From positions 310,001 to 374,000 of the forward strand of contig NZ_PEJS01000002.1 in NCBI RefSeq assembly GCF_002750975.1: a DNA stretch of 64,000 nucleotides, written 5' to 3'. This DNA is from Stenotrophomonas indicatrix. GTDB taxonomy: Bacteria; Pseudomonadota; Gammaproteobacteria; Xanthomonadales; Xanthomonadaceae. The stretch's first letter is position 1. Each line of letters begins with the position of its first letter. Of the stretch, positions 1-8,329 are shown one piece after another. Made by a program: the position numbers and the translations under genes. A model generated the notes under the pieces. That model worked only from the letters and a program-made list of their open reading frames with translations, made no database searches and was not told where the DNA came from.

Positions 1-160
1 CTCCATGCCCGCAGCGGCACCGGTCAGCACTGCCAGCGGCAGCCACAGGCGCAGGGTCTCAATTCCTGCGACACCGGTCTGCCACCCTGGGCTGTCATGT
101 CCCGGGCCGCGTCACCCGATGCTCCGAGCCACCATCCATCACGCCAAGAGGACACACGCC

Positions 161-2572
161 GTGACCACCGAGACCAGCGCCACCATCGAGAAGGAAAGCG
201 AATTCCTGTTGACGTCGCCGCCGACGTCCAACGCGATGAGTGTGACCAAGCGCAATGGCACGACCGAGCTGGTGGATCTGAACAAGATCGTCCGCGCGGT
301 GCAGCGTTCCTCCGAGGGCCTGCACGCCGTCGATCCGATGCGTGTGGCCACCCGCACCATTTCCGGCCTGTACAACGGCGCCACTACCCAGGAGCTGGAC
401 GAACTGTCCATCCGCACCGCGGCGCTGCTGATCGGCGAAGAACCCGAATACGGCCGCCTGGCCGCGCGCCTGCTGGCCAACTTCATCGCCAAGGAAGTGT
501 CCAACCAGGAAATCCACGCGTTCTCGCAGTCGGTGGGTCGTGGCCACGAAGTGGGCCTGATCAACGACCGCCTGCTGAACTTCGTGCAGACCAACGCACG
601 CAAGCTCAACGATGCCATCGACAGCTCGCTGGACCTGAACTTCGATTACTTCGGCCTGCGTACCCTGTACGACCGCTACCTGCTGCGCCACCCGCACACC
701 CGCAAGGTGATCGAGACCCCGCAGCAGTTCTTCCTGCGCATCGCCAGCGCGCTGAGCGAGGATGTGCCGGAAACCCTGGCGCTGTACAAGCGCATGGGCA
801 ACCTGGACTACCTGCCGTCCAGCCCGACCCTGTTCAACTCCGGCACCACCCACGAGCAGCTGTCCTCGTGCTTCCTGCTGGACTCGCCGCAGGATTCGCT
901 GGAATCGATCTACTCCAAGTACGGCGACATCGCCCAGCTGTCGAAGTTCTCCGGCGGCATCGGCGTCAGCTACACCCGTGTGCGTTCGCGTGGCTCGCTC
1001 ATCAAGTCGACCAACGGCCACTCCAACGGCATCGTGCCGTGGCTGAAGACCATGGATTCGTCGGTGGCAGCGGTGAACCAGGGTGGCAAGCGCAAGGGCG
1101 CGGCCTGTGTGTACCTGGAAACCTGGCACGCCGACATCGAGGACTTCCTCGAGCTGCGTGACAACACCGGCGACGAATCGCGCCGTGCGCACAACCTGAA
1201 CCTGGCCAACTGGATCCCGGACCTGTTCATGAAGCGTGTCGAATCGGACCAGGAATGGTCGCTGTTCGATCCGCGCGTGGTGCCCGAGTTCACCGACCTG
1301 TTCGGCGAAGCCTTCGAGGCCGCCTACCTGCAGGCCGAAGCACAGGGCAAGGCCAACCGCACCATCTCCGCACGCAAGCTGTACTCGCGGATGATGCGCA
1401 CCCTGGCCGAGACCGGCAACGGCTGGATGACCTTCAAGGACAAGTGCAACCGCGCCAGCAACCAGACCCTGCGCGCTGGCAATGTGATCCACCTGTCCAA
1501 CCTGTGCACCGAGATCCTGGAAGTCACCTCGGCTGAAGAAACCGCGGTGTGCAACCTGGGTTCGATCAACCTGGGCAACCACTTCGACGGCAACGGCGAG
1601 TTCGATTTCGACAAGCTGGCCGACACCGTGCGCCTGGCCGTGCGCCAGCTGGACCGCGTGATCGACCTGAACTTCTACCCGATCGAATCGGCGCGCCGCG
1701 GCAACCTGCGCTGGCGTCCGGTCGGCCTGGGCTGCATGGGCCTGCAGGACGTGTTCTTCCGCAAGCGCCTGCCGTTCGATGGCGCCGAAGCCCGCGCGCT
1801 GTCGAAGAAGATTGCCGAGACCATCTACTTCCACGCGCTGGAAACCTCGGTCGAACTGGCCCAGGAACGCGGCAAGCACCCGTCCTTCGCCGACACCCGT
1901 GCGGCCAGCGGCGAGCTTCAGTTCGATGCCTGGAACGTGGTGCCGGAAGATGCCGCGCGCTGGGATGCCCTGCGTGAACGCATCAAGGAACACGGCCTGC
2001 GCAACTCGCTGATGATCGCGATCGCCCCGACCGCCACCATCGCCTCCATCGCCGGCTGCTACGAGTGCGTGGAACCGCAGGTGTCCAACCTGTTCAAGCG
2101 CGAGACGCTGTCTGGTGACTTCCTGCAGGTGAACCGTTACCTGGTGAACGAGCTGAAGAAGCTGGGCCACTGGACCCCGGAAATGCGCGATGCGATCAAG
2201 CTGGCCGACGGTTCGATCCAGGCCATCACCCAGATTCCGGAAACGCTGCGCCACGTCTACCGCACCGCATGGGAACTGCCGATGCGTTCGCTGATCGACA
2301 TGGCCGCCGATCGTGGTGCCTTCATCGACCAGTCCGCCTCGCTCAACCTGTTCATGGAAAGCCCGAGCATCGGCGCGATGTCCTCCATGTACATGTACGC
2401 CTGGAAGCAGGGCATCAAGACCACCTACTACCTGCGTTCGCGTCCGGCCACCAAGATCGCCAAGACCACCGTCAGCCACACGGCCAGCGCTGCGCCGGAA
2501 AAGGTGTTCAGCCCGGAGGAGGCCATCGCCTGCTCGCTGGAGAACCCGGAAGCCTGCGAAGCCTGCCAGTAA
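161..2572 (+). CDS. nrdA: Ribonucleoside-diphosphate reductase, alpha (large) subunit, class Ia
   Basis: Catalytic subunit of aerobic ribonucleotide reductase, reducing ribonucleoside diphosphates to deoxyribonucleotides in the cytoplasm with the NrdB radical subunit. The 803-residue product has an N-terminal ATP-cone (about 27-120), the active-site string NLCTEI with N447, C449 and E451, the radical-transfer tyrosine pair in TTYYLRSR (Y756, Y757) and a C-terminal redox pair in EACEACQ. I chose the GTG at 161 because it follows a GAGGAC ribosome site. The reading frame is open further upstream, but that part has no family similarity. Usual family length is about 760-800. It forms an operon with nrdB 127 bp downstream. 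No NrdR box is evident in the 160 bp before it. Identification is firm; the exact start is likely but not proven. Confidence 0.96.
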   Translation: MTTETSATIEKESEFLLTSPPTSNAMSVTKRNGTTELVDLNKIVRAVQRSSEGLHAVDPMRVATRTISGLYNGATTQELDELSIRTAALLIGEEPEYGRLAARLLANFIAKEVSNQEIHAFSQSVGRGHEVGLINDRLLNFVQTNARKLNDAIDSSLDLNFDYFGLRTLYDRYLLRHPHTRKVIETPQQFFLRIASALSEDVPETLALYKRMGNLDYLPSSPTLFNSGTTHEQLSSCFLLDSPQDSLESIYSKYGDIAQLSKFSGGIGVSYTRVRSRGSLIKSTNGHSNGIVPWLKTMDSSVAAVNQGGKRKGAACVYLETWHADIEDFLELRDNTGDESRRAHNLNLANWIPDLFMKRVESDQEWSLFDPRVVPEFTDLFGEAFEAAYLQAEAQGKANRTISARKLYSRMMRTLAETGNGWMTFKDKCNRASNQTLRAGNVIHLSNLCTEILEVTSAEETAVCNLGSINLGNHFDGNGEFDFDKLADTVRLAVRQLDRVIDLNFYPIESARRGNLRWRPVGLGCMGLQDVFFRKRLPFDGAEARALSKKIAETIYFHALETSVELAQERGKHPSFADTRAASGELQFDAWNVVPEDAARWDALRERIKEHGLRNSLMIAIAPTATIASIAGCYECVEPQVSNLFKRETLSGDFLQVNRYLVNELKKLGHWTPEMRDAIKLADGSIQAITQIPETLRHVYRTAWELPMRSLIDMAADRGAFIDQSASLNLFMESPSIGAMSSMYMYAWKQGIKTTYYLRSRPATKIAKTTVSHTASAAPEKVFSPEEAIACSLENPEACEACQ

Positions 2573-2573
2573 C

Positions 2574-2619
2574 ACCGCGCGGTGGATTAACGCGCGGTGG
2601 GTGCCGACCGTTGGTCGGC
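2574..2619. repeat. Two small hairpins in the nrdA-nrdB gap
   Basis: A CCGCGCG/CGCGCGG stem sits directly after the nrdA stop and is followed by a GTGCCGACC/GGTCGGCAC stem. The second resembles the body of a SMAG repeat without its GTAG head. They could stabilise the nrdA 3' end or attenuate read-through into nrdB. Confidence 0.5.
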
Positions 2620-2646
2620 ACTGCTGCTCGACTACGGAAATACCAA

Positions 2647-2670
2647 GGTAGCGCCGGGCCATGCCCGGCG
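2647..2670 (+). repeat. SMAG (GTAG-headed) palindrome
   Basis: GGTAG head followed by a GCCGGGC/GCCCGGC stem, about 30 bp before nrdB. It matches the short GTAG-headed palindromes (SMAG) known to be scattered through S. maltophilia genomes. Its place inside the nrdAB operon suggests a role in transcript structure rather than termination. Confidence 0.8.
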
Positions 2671-2699
2671 TTTTGACCCGAGAAGACGAGGAAACACCC

Positions 2700-3719
2700 A
2701 TGGCCGACAAGCCCAAGCAGATGCTGCTCGATCCCGGTTTTGAACTGACCCTGCGCCCGATGCGCTACCCGCAGTTCTATGACATGTACCGGAATGCGAT
2801 CAAGAACACCTGGACGGTGGAAGAGATCAACTTCCAGATCGACATCAGCGACCTGCACAGCAAGATGTCGCCGGGCGAGCGCCACCTGATCCACCGCCTG
2901 GTCGCCTTCTTCGCCACCGGCGATTCGATCGTGTCCAACAACCTGGTGCTGAACCTGTACCAGCACTTGAACGCGCCCGAAGCGCGCATGTACCTGTCGC
3001 GCCAGCTGTATGAAGAAGCGCTGCACGTGCAGTTCTACCTGACCCTGCTGGACAACTACCTGCCGGATCCGGACGAGCGCGTCAAAGCCTTCGCCGCGGT
3101 GGAGAACATCGACTCGATCAAGAAGAAGGCCGATTTCTGCTTCAAGTGGATCGATTCGATCCAGGACCTGAAGCGCATCGAGACCCGCGAAGAGCGCCGC
3201 CAGTTCCTGCTCAACCAGATCTGCTTCGCGGCGTGCATCGAAGGCCTGTTCTTCTTCGCCGCCTTCGCCTACGTGTACTACTTCCGTTCGCGCGGCCTGC
3301 TCAATGGCCTGGCTTCGGGCACCAACTGGGTGTTCCGCGATGAAAGCGCGCACATGGAGTTCGCCTTCGAGTGCGTGGACGTGATCCGCGAGGAAGAGCC
3401 GGACCTGTTTGACGACAAGATGAAGCAGGATGTCTACGACATGCTGGCCGAGGCCATCGAGTGTGAAGTGCAGTTCGCCGAGGACGTGCTGTCCGGTGGC
3501 GTGGCTGGCATTTCCACCCGTGACATGCGCCAGTACCTGCAGCACTGCGCCGACAACCATTTCCATCGCCTGGGCATGGAGCGCAAGTACAACGTGCGCA
3601 ACCCGCTGAGCTTCATGGAACTGCAGGACGTGCAGGAACTGACCAACTTCTTCGAACGCCGCGCCTCGGCCTACCAGGTGGGCGTGAAGGGCGAAGTCGC
3701 CTTCGACATGAACTTCTGA
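2700..3719 (+). CDS. nrdB: Ribonucleoside-diphosphate reductase, beta (radical) subunit, class Ia
   Basis: Small subunit of aerobic ribonucleotide reductase. It carries the diiron centre and, by family knowledge, the tyrosyl radical passed to NrdA. The 339-residue product is of normal length. The metal/radical motif EALHVQFY gives E106, H109 and Y113 in the spacing of E. coli E115/H118/Y122, so the radical tyrosine is present, unlike class Ic. A second EExxH-type helix is at DESAHMEF. The ATG at 2700 has a GACGAGGA ribosome site 8 bases upstream; an earlier in-frame ATG lies inside the SMAG repeat and is unlikely. Co-transcribed with nrdA, with a strong terminator downstream. Confidence 0.96.
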   Translation: MADKPKQMLLDPGFELTLRPMRYPQFYDMYRNAIKNTWTVEEINFQIDISDLHSKMSPGERHLIHRLVAFFATGDSIVSNNLVLNLYQHLNAPEARMYLSRQLYEEALHVQFYLTLLDNYLPDPDERVKAFAAVENIDSIKKKADFCFKWIDSIQDLKRIETREERRQFLLNQICFAACIEGLFFFAAFAYVYYFRSRGLLNGLASGTNWVFRDESAHMEFAFECVDVIREEEPDLFDDKMKQDVYDMLAEAIECEVQFAEDVLSGGVAGISTRDMRQYLQHCADNHFHRLGMERKYNVRNPLSFMELQDVQELTNFFERRASAYQVGVKGEVAFDMNF

Positions 3720-3742
3720 TCGATCCAGTCAGGCCTGTCGCG

Positions 3743-3776
3743 AAAACCCCGGCCAACGCCGGGGTTTTTCGTTTTT
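3743..3776 (+). terminator. Rho-independent terminator after nrdB
   Basis: An AACCCCGGC/GCCGGGGTT stem with a short loop is followed by a T-rich tract, 24 bp after the nrdB stop. The A run before the stem means it could also work on the other strand. Confidence 0.9.
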
Positions 3777-3778
3777 AC

Positions 3779-3802
3779 GGTAGCGCCGGGCCACGCCCGG
3801 CG
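3779..3802 (+). repeat. SMAG palindrome
   Basis: GGTAG head and GCCGGGC/GCCCGGC stem directly after the nrdB terminator. Same subtype as the copy at 2647. Confidence 0.8.
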
Positions 3803-3992
3803 AGCGCGCAGCGCGGAAGTTTTTTCATGGACGCATGCCCAAGCCCGAGCCGTTGCCACCGGGCGCGTGGATGATGGATTCACATGCCATTATCGCCAGC
3901 CTTGAAGACTGTGGATCGATTTACCGAGCCGACTTGCCACATCGGCGACTGAGTGCCCACGGCCAGTGGCCTGCTTGACTCCGACGTCGTGC

Positions 3993-3998
3993 TAGATT
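3993..3998 (+). promoter_or_regulatory. Possible -10 element upstream of the lipoprotein gene
   Basis: TAGATT lies 33 bp before the lipoprotein start, with no convincing -35 partner at normal spacing. The rest of 3803-4030 holds no gene or repeat that I can support. Confidence 0.25.
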
Positions 3999-4030
3999 CG
4001 CGAAAGTGGGACTCCCGCGAGAAGTACTTC

Positions 4031-4630
4031 ATGGATGCATGGGTCGAGAAATGCGCCTCTTCATCAAAAGGTGGACTTCGGCGCCGCGCCTGGGTAGCAG
4101 GGTATCGCTGCCTCACAATCACTATTGCAGCGTTGGTACTGTCAGCGTGCTCGAGCGGCGCACCACCAGCCCTCTCGCATCATTTGAATCAAAGACAGTC
4201 CATCAAATCAGGGATTGAAACTGGTATTGAGCGATTCAAGAACGACGTCGAGCGTTTGACCAGCGTGCGTTTTGATGATGTCGATGGATTGAATGAACAG
4301 CTTCACACACACCTGGGAGAGCCGACTCGACAGGGCTTGAGGGACGAGCGGATCGCAGAACGCGGAATGTTGGGTGACCTTGAGGTCCGGAACATCACGC
4401 TGAGAAGTCCTGCCGACGATCCTGCGCATGCGAACCTGATCTTTGAGGTCGTGCCACCGAGCATTGTGCTCAAGGAAATCATCTGGGAGGACTCCACCCT
4501 GTATCCACCTCACCCCGATGCGCCTGATTCCCGCCCTTACTGGTCCGTGCAGGTGAACAGTGCCACGGTCGTGCTCGGGCTCGCCTCTGACAACGTGACG
4601 CTGACCTACGTATCGATCAGGCAGCGCTGA
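4031..4630 (+). CDS. Predicted lipoprotein, possible orphan T4SS-effector immunity protein
   Basis: A 199-residue protein with a basic stretch (GLRRR), a hydrophobic segment and the lipobox LSAC, giving lipidated C40, so it is probably membrane-anchored and periplasm-facing. The mature part is soluble and not recognised. It is visibly poorer in GC than its neighbours, which suggests transfer. The next reading frame downstream is the C-terminal recruitment domain of an X-T4SS effector. Immunity lipoproteins usually sit directly upstream of such effectors, so by inference this is a retained immunity gene. The start is uncertain: the frame stays open upstream, and the N-terminal tail is long for a signal peptide. 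Lipoprotein call good, immunity role speculative. Confidence 0.65.
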   Translation: MDAWVEKCASSSKGGLRRRAWVAGYRCLTITIAALVLSACSSGAPPALSHHLNQRQSIKSGIETGIERFKNDVERLTSVRFDDVDGLNEQLHTHLGEPTRQGLRDERIAERGMLGDLEVRNITLRSPADDPAHANLIFEVVPPSIVLKEIIWEDSTLYPPHPDAPDSRPYWSVQVNSATVVLGLASDNVTLTYVSIRQR

Positions 4631-4659
4631 CCCCCTGTCATTGCGTTGCGGAGAGAGTT

Positions 4660-4983
4660 GGCACTTCCATCGACGACTCGCCGTCGCTGCATCGAGTTTC
4701 TTCTTCAACAGCTGAACTTGGTGATGCAGACCGTTCTCTCTACATGCAGATTAGGGCTGGTGTGGAACGCCTGGACGCCGAGCATGGGAAGCCGTGGGAC
4801 GAGTCGAGCCAGCGGATGACCGCGAGCCTGTTGGTACTGGCGAAGGAGCAGGGGCTTTCGCGGGTTGACCATGTTGTGCTCAACAACCCGACAGAAAGCC
4901 TGGCTCGTGGGGAGAGGGTCTTCATAGTGGAGGGGGCAGTGCAGACTTCATGGAGAAGCCTGTCATGTCCCCACGAGGCGTGA
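4660..4983 (+). pseudogene. C-terminal XVIPCD remnant of an X-type T4SS effector
   Basis: The frame is open from 4591 to the stop at 4983 and encodes a typical XVIPCD core: LYMQIRAGVERLDAEHG, then TASLLVLAKEQGLSRVDHVV, then GERVFIVEG. In the family this domain is about 120 residues at the C-terminus of effectors and binds the VirD4 coupling protein. Here there is no upstream toxin domain, because an in-frame stop lies at 4588-4590. The domain also ends early, just after VFIVEG, without the usual Gln-rich tail. A G5 run at 4932-4936 is a plausible frameshift point; the alternate frame runs on to a TAG at 4992-4994. It follows the lipoprotein gene by about 30 bp. I read it as a decayed effector gene. 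Confidence 0.75.
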
Positions 4984-5066
4984 AGGTGGGGTAGGCGATG
5001 CCCGCTGTTCCCTTCCGCCAAGGCTGCAGGGGCGTCAGGTGGAAAAGGCGACGCTGTGCAGGGGCA

Positions 5067-5702
5067 TCACCGCCGCCCATCCACTGCCATGCGCACGGCC
5101 AACCCGGCCAGCACCGTGCCCATGAACCACCGTTGCACCGCCTGCCAGGTGGGGCGGGCGACCAGGAAGCCAGCGATGCTGCCTGCCATTATCGCGATCA
5201 CCGCGTTCACGCTCACGCTGACCAGCAGCTGGGTGGAGCCCAGCACCAGCGACTGCATCAGCACGCTGCCCTCGCTGTCCGGGTGCAGGAACTGCGGCAG
5301 CAGGGACAGGTACATCACCGCGACCTTGGGGTTCAGCACGTTGGTCAGGAAACCCATCGCGAACAGCTTGCGTGGGCCGTCCACCGGCAGGTCACGCACC
5401 GCGAACGGCGAACGGCCGCCGGGCTTCAGCGCCTGCCACGCCAGGTACAGCAGGTACAGCGCGCCGCCGATGCGCAGCGCGTCGTAGGCGAACGGCACGG
5501 TCATCAGCAGCGCGGTGATGCCCAGCGCCGCGCACAGCATGTAGAACACGAAGCCCAGCGCCACCCCGCCCAGCGAGATCAGCCCGGCCATGCGGCCCTG
5601 GCAGATTGAGCGCGAGATCACGTAGATCATGTTCGGCCCGGGCGTCAGCACCATGGCCAGCGAGACAAGGGCGAAGGCCAGCAGGTCGGACGTGGCGGGC
5701 AT
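5067..5702 (-). CDS. LysE/RhtB-family amino-acid exporter
   Basis: Inner-membrane exporter of the LysE superfamily, which moves amino acids or homoserine-lactone-like compounds out of the cell; the substrate is not predictable. The 211-residue product has the family N-terminus with TPGPN after the first helix, about six hydrophobic segments, and a conserved GFLTNVLNPKVAVMYL stretch around 117-132. Length is normal (200-215). The ATG at 5702 gives a protein starting directly before the first helix; longer versions add an arginine-rich tail unlike the family. It is divergent from the thioesterase gene with 92 bp between starts. Confidence 0.9.
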   Translation of the reverse strand: MPATSDLLAFALVSLAMVLTPGPNMIYVISRSICQGRMAGLISLGGVALGFVFYMLCAALGITALLMTVPFAYDALRIGGALYLLYLAWQALKPGGRSPFAVRDLPVDGPRKLFAMGFLTNVLNPKVAVMYLSLLPQFLHPDSEGSVLMQSLVLGSTQLLVSVSVNAVIAIMAGSIAGFLVARPTWQAVQRWFMGTVLAGLAVRMAVDGRR

Positions 5703-5794
5703 GGTGGGCTCACGCAGTGGGGGTGCCGAAGTGTAGCGCCGCCTGCACACCGCCTGCCTTAAAATCCGTCTCACCCCACACCCGAACCGCCCCC

Positions 5795-6205
5795 ATGACC
5801 CCCATCCCCGAGACCGTGCCGCCGACCGAAGTGCGCATGGCCGAAATCGTCTTTCCCAACCACACCAACCACATGGGCACCCTGTTCGGTGGCCAGGCCC
5901 TGGCATGGATGGACAAGGCCGCCTTCCTCGCCGCCGCCCGCTATTCGCGCCGCACCGTGGTGACCGCGCGCAGCGACCAGGTCGATTTCAAGCTGCCGAT
6001 CCGCATCGGCCAGATGGTGGAAACGATCGGCCGCATCGTCGAGGTCGGCCGCAGCTCGATGAAGGTCGAGGTGGAGCTGATCGCCGAGGACCTGCACAGC
6101 GGCGAGCGCAAGCTGTGCACCCGTGGCCACTTCGTGATGATCGCCCTGGGCGACGATGGCCACCCGGTGACCGTGCCGCAGCTGCCCGGCGCGCCGGCGG
6201 CCTGA
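5795..6205 (+). CDS. Acyl-CoA thioesterase, hotdog fold (YciA/BACH type)
   Basis: Hydrolyses acyl-CoA thioesters to free acid and CoA in the cytoplasm. The 136-residue single-hotdog protein has the family string NHTNHMGTLFGGQALAWMD (about residues 20-38), where the Asn and Asp are catalytic or substrate-positioning in relatives, followed by a strand-rich second half (RSDQVDFKLPI). The ATG at 5795 lies about 30 bp after TTAAAAT (5759-5765), a plausible -10. Family assignment is firm; chain-length preference cannot be told. Confidence 0.9.
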   Translation: MTPIPETVPPTEVRMAEIVFPNHTNHMGTLFGGQALAWMDKAAFLAAARYSRRTVVTARSDQVDFKLPIRIGQMVETIGRIVEVGRSSMKVEVELIAEDLHSGERKLCTRGHFVMIALGDDGHPVTVPQLPGAPAA

Positions 6206-6248
6206 GCCGATGCTTGCGGGGGCGCCGGTGCGCCCCCATCTGGCTGCC

Positions 6249-7055
6249 ATGACCCCGTCGCTCACCGACTTCATCGACCGCGCCCAGCGCTTGTTCGTGC
6301 TGACCGGCGCCGGCTGCAGCACCGCCTCGGGCATCCCCGATTACCGCGATGCCGATGGCCAGTGGAAGCGCACGCCGCCGGTGACCTACCAGGCCTTCAT
6401 GGGCGAGGCCGCCACCCGCCAGCGCTACTGGGCGCGCAGCCTGCTGGGCTGGCCGCGCTTCGGCCAGGCCCGGCCCAACGGCACCCACCAGGCGCTGGCC
6501 GCACTGGAGGACAGCGGCAAGCTGCAGGTGCTGCTGACCCAGAACGTGGATGGCCTGCACCAGCGCGCGGGCAGCCAGAACGTGATCGACCTGCATGGCC
6601 GCCTGGACCTGGTGCGCTGCATGGGCTGCGAACGTCGCAGCGAGCGTGAGGCGTTCCAGCAGCGGCTGCTGCAGACCAACCCCGGCTGGGAACTGCTGCA
6701 GGCCGGTATCGCGCCCGACGGCGACGCCGATCTGGAAACCGACTTCTCCGCGTTTGCGGTGCCCGACTGCCCGCACTGCGGTGGCCTGCTGAAGCCGGAC
6801 GTAGTGTTCTTCGGCGAAAACGTGCCGCGTGAACGCGTGGCTGCGGTGCATGAGCACCTGCAGCAGGCGGATGCAGTACTGGTGGTGGGTTCCTCGCTGA
6901 TGGTCTATTCCGGCTTCCGCTTCGTGCAGGCCGCGGCCAAGGCGGGTCTGCCGGTGGCCGCGCTGAACCGTGGCCGCACCCGTGCCGACGACCTGCTGCA
7001 GTTCAAGGACGAGCGCGACTGCGCCGAGGCGCTGGCCGGGTTCGTCATCGGGTAG
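6249..7055 (+). CDS. NAD-dependent protein deacylase, sirtuin family
   Basis: Sirtuin that removes acyl groups from lysines using NAD. The 268-residue product shows the NAD-binding GAGCSTASGIPDYR near the N-terminus, QNVDGLHQRAG, the catalytic histidine in DLHGRLDLVRC (about H115), and a zinc site from CMGC and CPHC with an unusually long linker between the pairs. KPDVVFFGE and GSSLMVYSG complete the Rossmann fold. This pattern fits the class of bacterial sirtuins with long inter-Cys insertions rather than E. coli CobB. I start it at ATG 6249 because the preceding in-frame residues are not family-like. Its TAG stop codon lies in the GTAG head of a SMAG repeat. Confidence 0.93.
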   Translation: MTPSLTDFIDRAQRLFVLTGAGCSTASGIPDYRDADGQWKRTPPVTYQAFMGEAATRQRYWARSLLGWPRFGQARPNGTHQALAALEDSGKLQVLLTQNVDGLHQRAGSQNVIDLHGRLDLVRCMGCERRSEREAFQQRLLQTNPGWELLQAGIAPDGDADLETDFSAFAVPDCPHCGGLLKPDVVFFGENVPRERVAAVHEHLQQADAVLVVGSSLMVYSGFRFVQAAAKAGLPVAALNRGRTRADDLLQFKDERDCAEALAGFVIG

Positions 7056-7123
7056 CGCCGGGCCATGCCCGGCGGAAACGGGCTGCCGCGCTGTGCGCTC
7101 GCCGGGCGTGGCCCGGCGCTACC
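7052..7123. repeat. Inverted pair of SMAG palindromes
   Basis: Two SMAG units face each other: GGTAGCGCCGGGC at the left end and GCCCGGCGCTACC at the right end, about 30 bp apart. The pair can form one long cruciform-like stem. The left head supplies the sirtuin stop codon. Confidence 0.85.
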
Positions 7124-7222
7124 CACAACGCGCCCCCACGAAACAGCGATCCACCCACACGGTTGATCTATCGGCCGCACAGCGGTGCAATACGCACCCC
7201 CTTTGGTACACCTCCCACTGCC

Positions 7223-8326
7223 GTGAGCCAGCTGTTTTCGCCGATCTCCTTCGGCCCCCTGACCCTGTCCAACCGCATCGTCGTCGCGCCGATGTGCCAG
7301 TACTCCGCCGAAGACGGCCGCGCCAGCGACTGGCATGCCATGCATCTGGGCAACCTGGCGCAGTCCGGCGCGGGCCTGTTGATCCTGGAGGCCACCGCGG
7401 TCGAAGCGCGCGGCCGCATCAGCTGGGCCGATCTGGGCCTGTGGGATGACGGCACCGAAGCGGCCCTGGCGCAGGTGCTGGCCAGCGTGCGCCGCTGGTC
7501 GCCGATGCCGCTGGGCGTGCAGCTGGGCCATGCGGGCCGCAAGGCCTCTACGGCGCGCCCGTGGGATGGCGGTGGCCAGCTGCCGGCCGATGATGCACGC
7601 GGCTGGACCACGGTTGCGCCGTCGCCGCTGCCGTTCCATGCCGCCGATCCGGCACCGCAGGAACTGGACGAGGCCGGTATCGCCGAAGTCGTTGCCGCTT
7701 TCGCCGCCAGTGCGGTGCGCGCCGAGCGCTTGGGCTTCGAGCTGATCGAGATCCACGCCGCGCACGGTTATCTGCTGCATCAGTTCCTGTCGCCGCTGAG
7801 CAACCGCCGCACCGATGGCTACGGCGGCTCGCTGCCGAACCGCCTGCGGATGCTGGTGGAAGTGTTCGACGCGGTGCGTGCCGCAGTGTCGGACAAGGTC
7901 GCCGTAGGCGTGCGCATCTCCGCCAGCGACTGGGTCGAGGGGGGGTGGGACATCGTGCAGAGCGAGGCGCTGGCACAGGTGCTGGACGCGCGCGGCTGCA
8001 ATTTCCTGCATGTGTCCAGCGGCGGCCTGCACGAGCGCCAGAAGATCAGTGTCGGCCCGGGCTACCAGGTGCCGTTCGCGGCGGCGATCAAGGCCAAGAA
8101 GGTGCGCATGCCGGTGATCGCGGTGGGCATGATCACCGAGCCGGAGCAGGCCGAATCGATCCTGCGCCACAACCAGGCCGATGCCATCGCACTGGCCCGC
8201 GGCATCCTGTACGACCCGCGCTGGCCGTGGCACGCCGCTGCTGCACTGGGCGACAGCGTGGTGCCGGCACCGCAGTACCTGCGCTGCGAACCGCGCGACG
8301 CACGCGGCGTGTTCAGCCCGCGCTGA
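7223..8326 (+). CDS. Old yellow enzyme-family NADH:flavin oxidoreductase (YqjM/XenA-like)
   Basis: FMN-dependent ene-reductase of the TIM-barrel OYE family, which reduces activated C=C bonds, quinones or nitro-compounds with NAD(P)H. The 367-residue product has the N-terminal VAPMCQYSAEDG, typical of YqjM-class enzymes with a redox-tuning Cys, HAGRK, the signature IHAAHGYLLHQFLSP with substrate-binding histidines, NRRTDGYGGS, and the C-terminal phosphate-binding GMITEPEQAE/ADAIALARG region. I start it at GTG 7223 because the alignment to the family begins at SQLFSPI; the in-frame upstream codons are unlike the family. A LysR-type gene lies convergent 3 bp downstream. Physiological substrate unknown. 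Confidence 0.92.
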   Translation: MSQLFSPISFGPLTLSNRIVVAPMCQYSAEDGRASDWHAMHLGNLAQSGAGLLILEATAVEARGRISWADLGLWDDGTEAALAQVLASVRRWSPMPLGVQLGHAGRKASTARPWDGGGQLPADDARGWTTVAPSPLPFHAADPAPQELDEAGIAEVVAAFAASAVRAERLGFELIEIHAAHGYLLHQFLSPLSNRRTDGYGGSLPNRLRMLVEVFDAVRAAVSDKVAVGVRISASDWVEGGWDIVQSEALAQVLDARGCNFLHVSSGGLHERQKISVGPGYQVPFAAAIKAKKVRMPVIAVGMITEPEQAESILRHNQADAIALARGILYDPRWPWHAAAALGDSVVPAPQYLRCEPRDARGVFSPR

Positions 8327-8329
8327 GCA

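Noticed and set aside
1..160. An N-terminal gene fragment or NrdR boxes upstream of nrdA
   Set aside because: The minus-strand frame that looks membrane-like has no standard start codon before an in-frame stop, and no ACACTATATA-type box is present.
95..2716. An 873-codon open frame on the minus strand across nrdA
   Set aside because: It is antisense to a clearly conserved nrdA, has no recognisable domain, and is the expected result of strong GC3 bias in the real gene.
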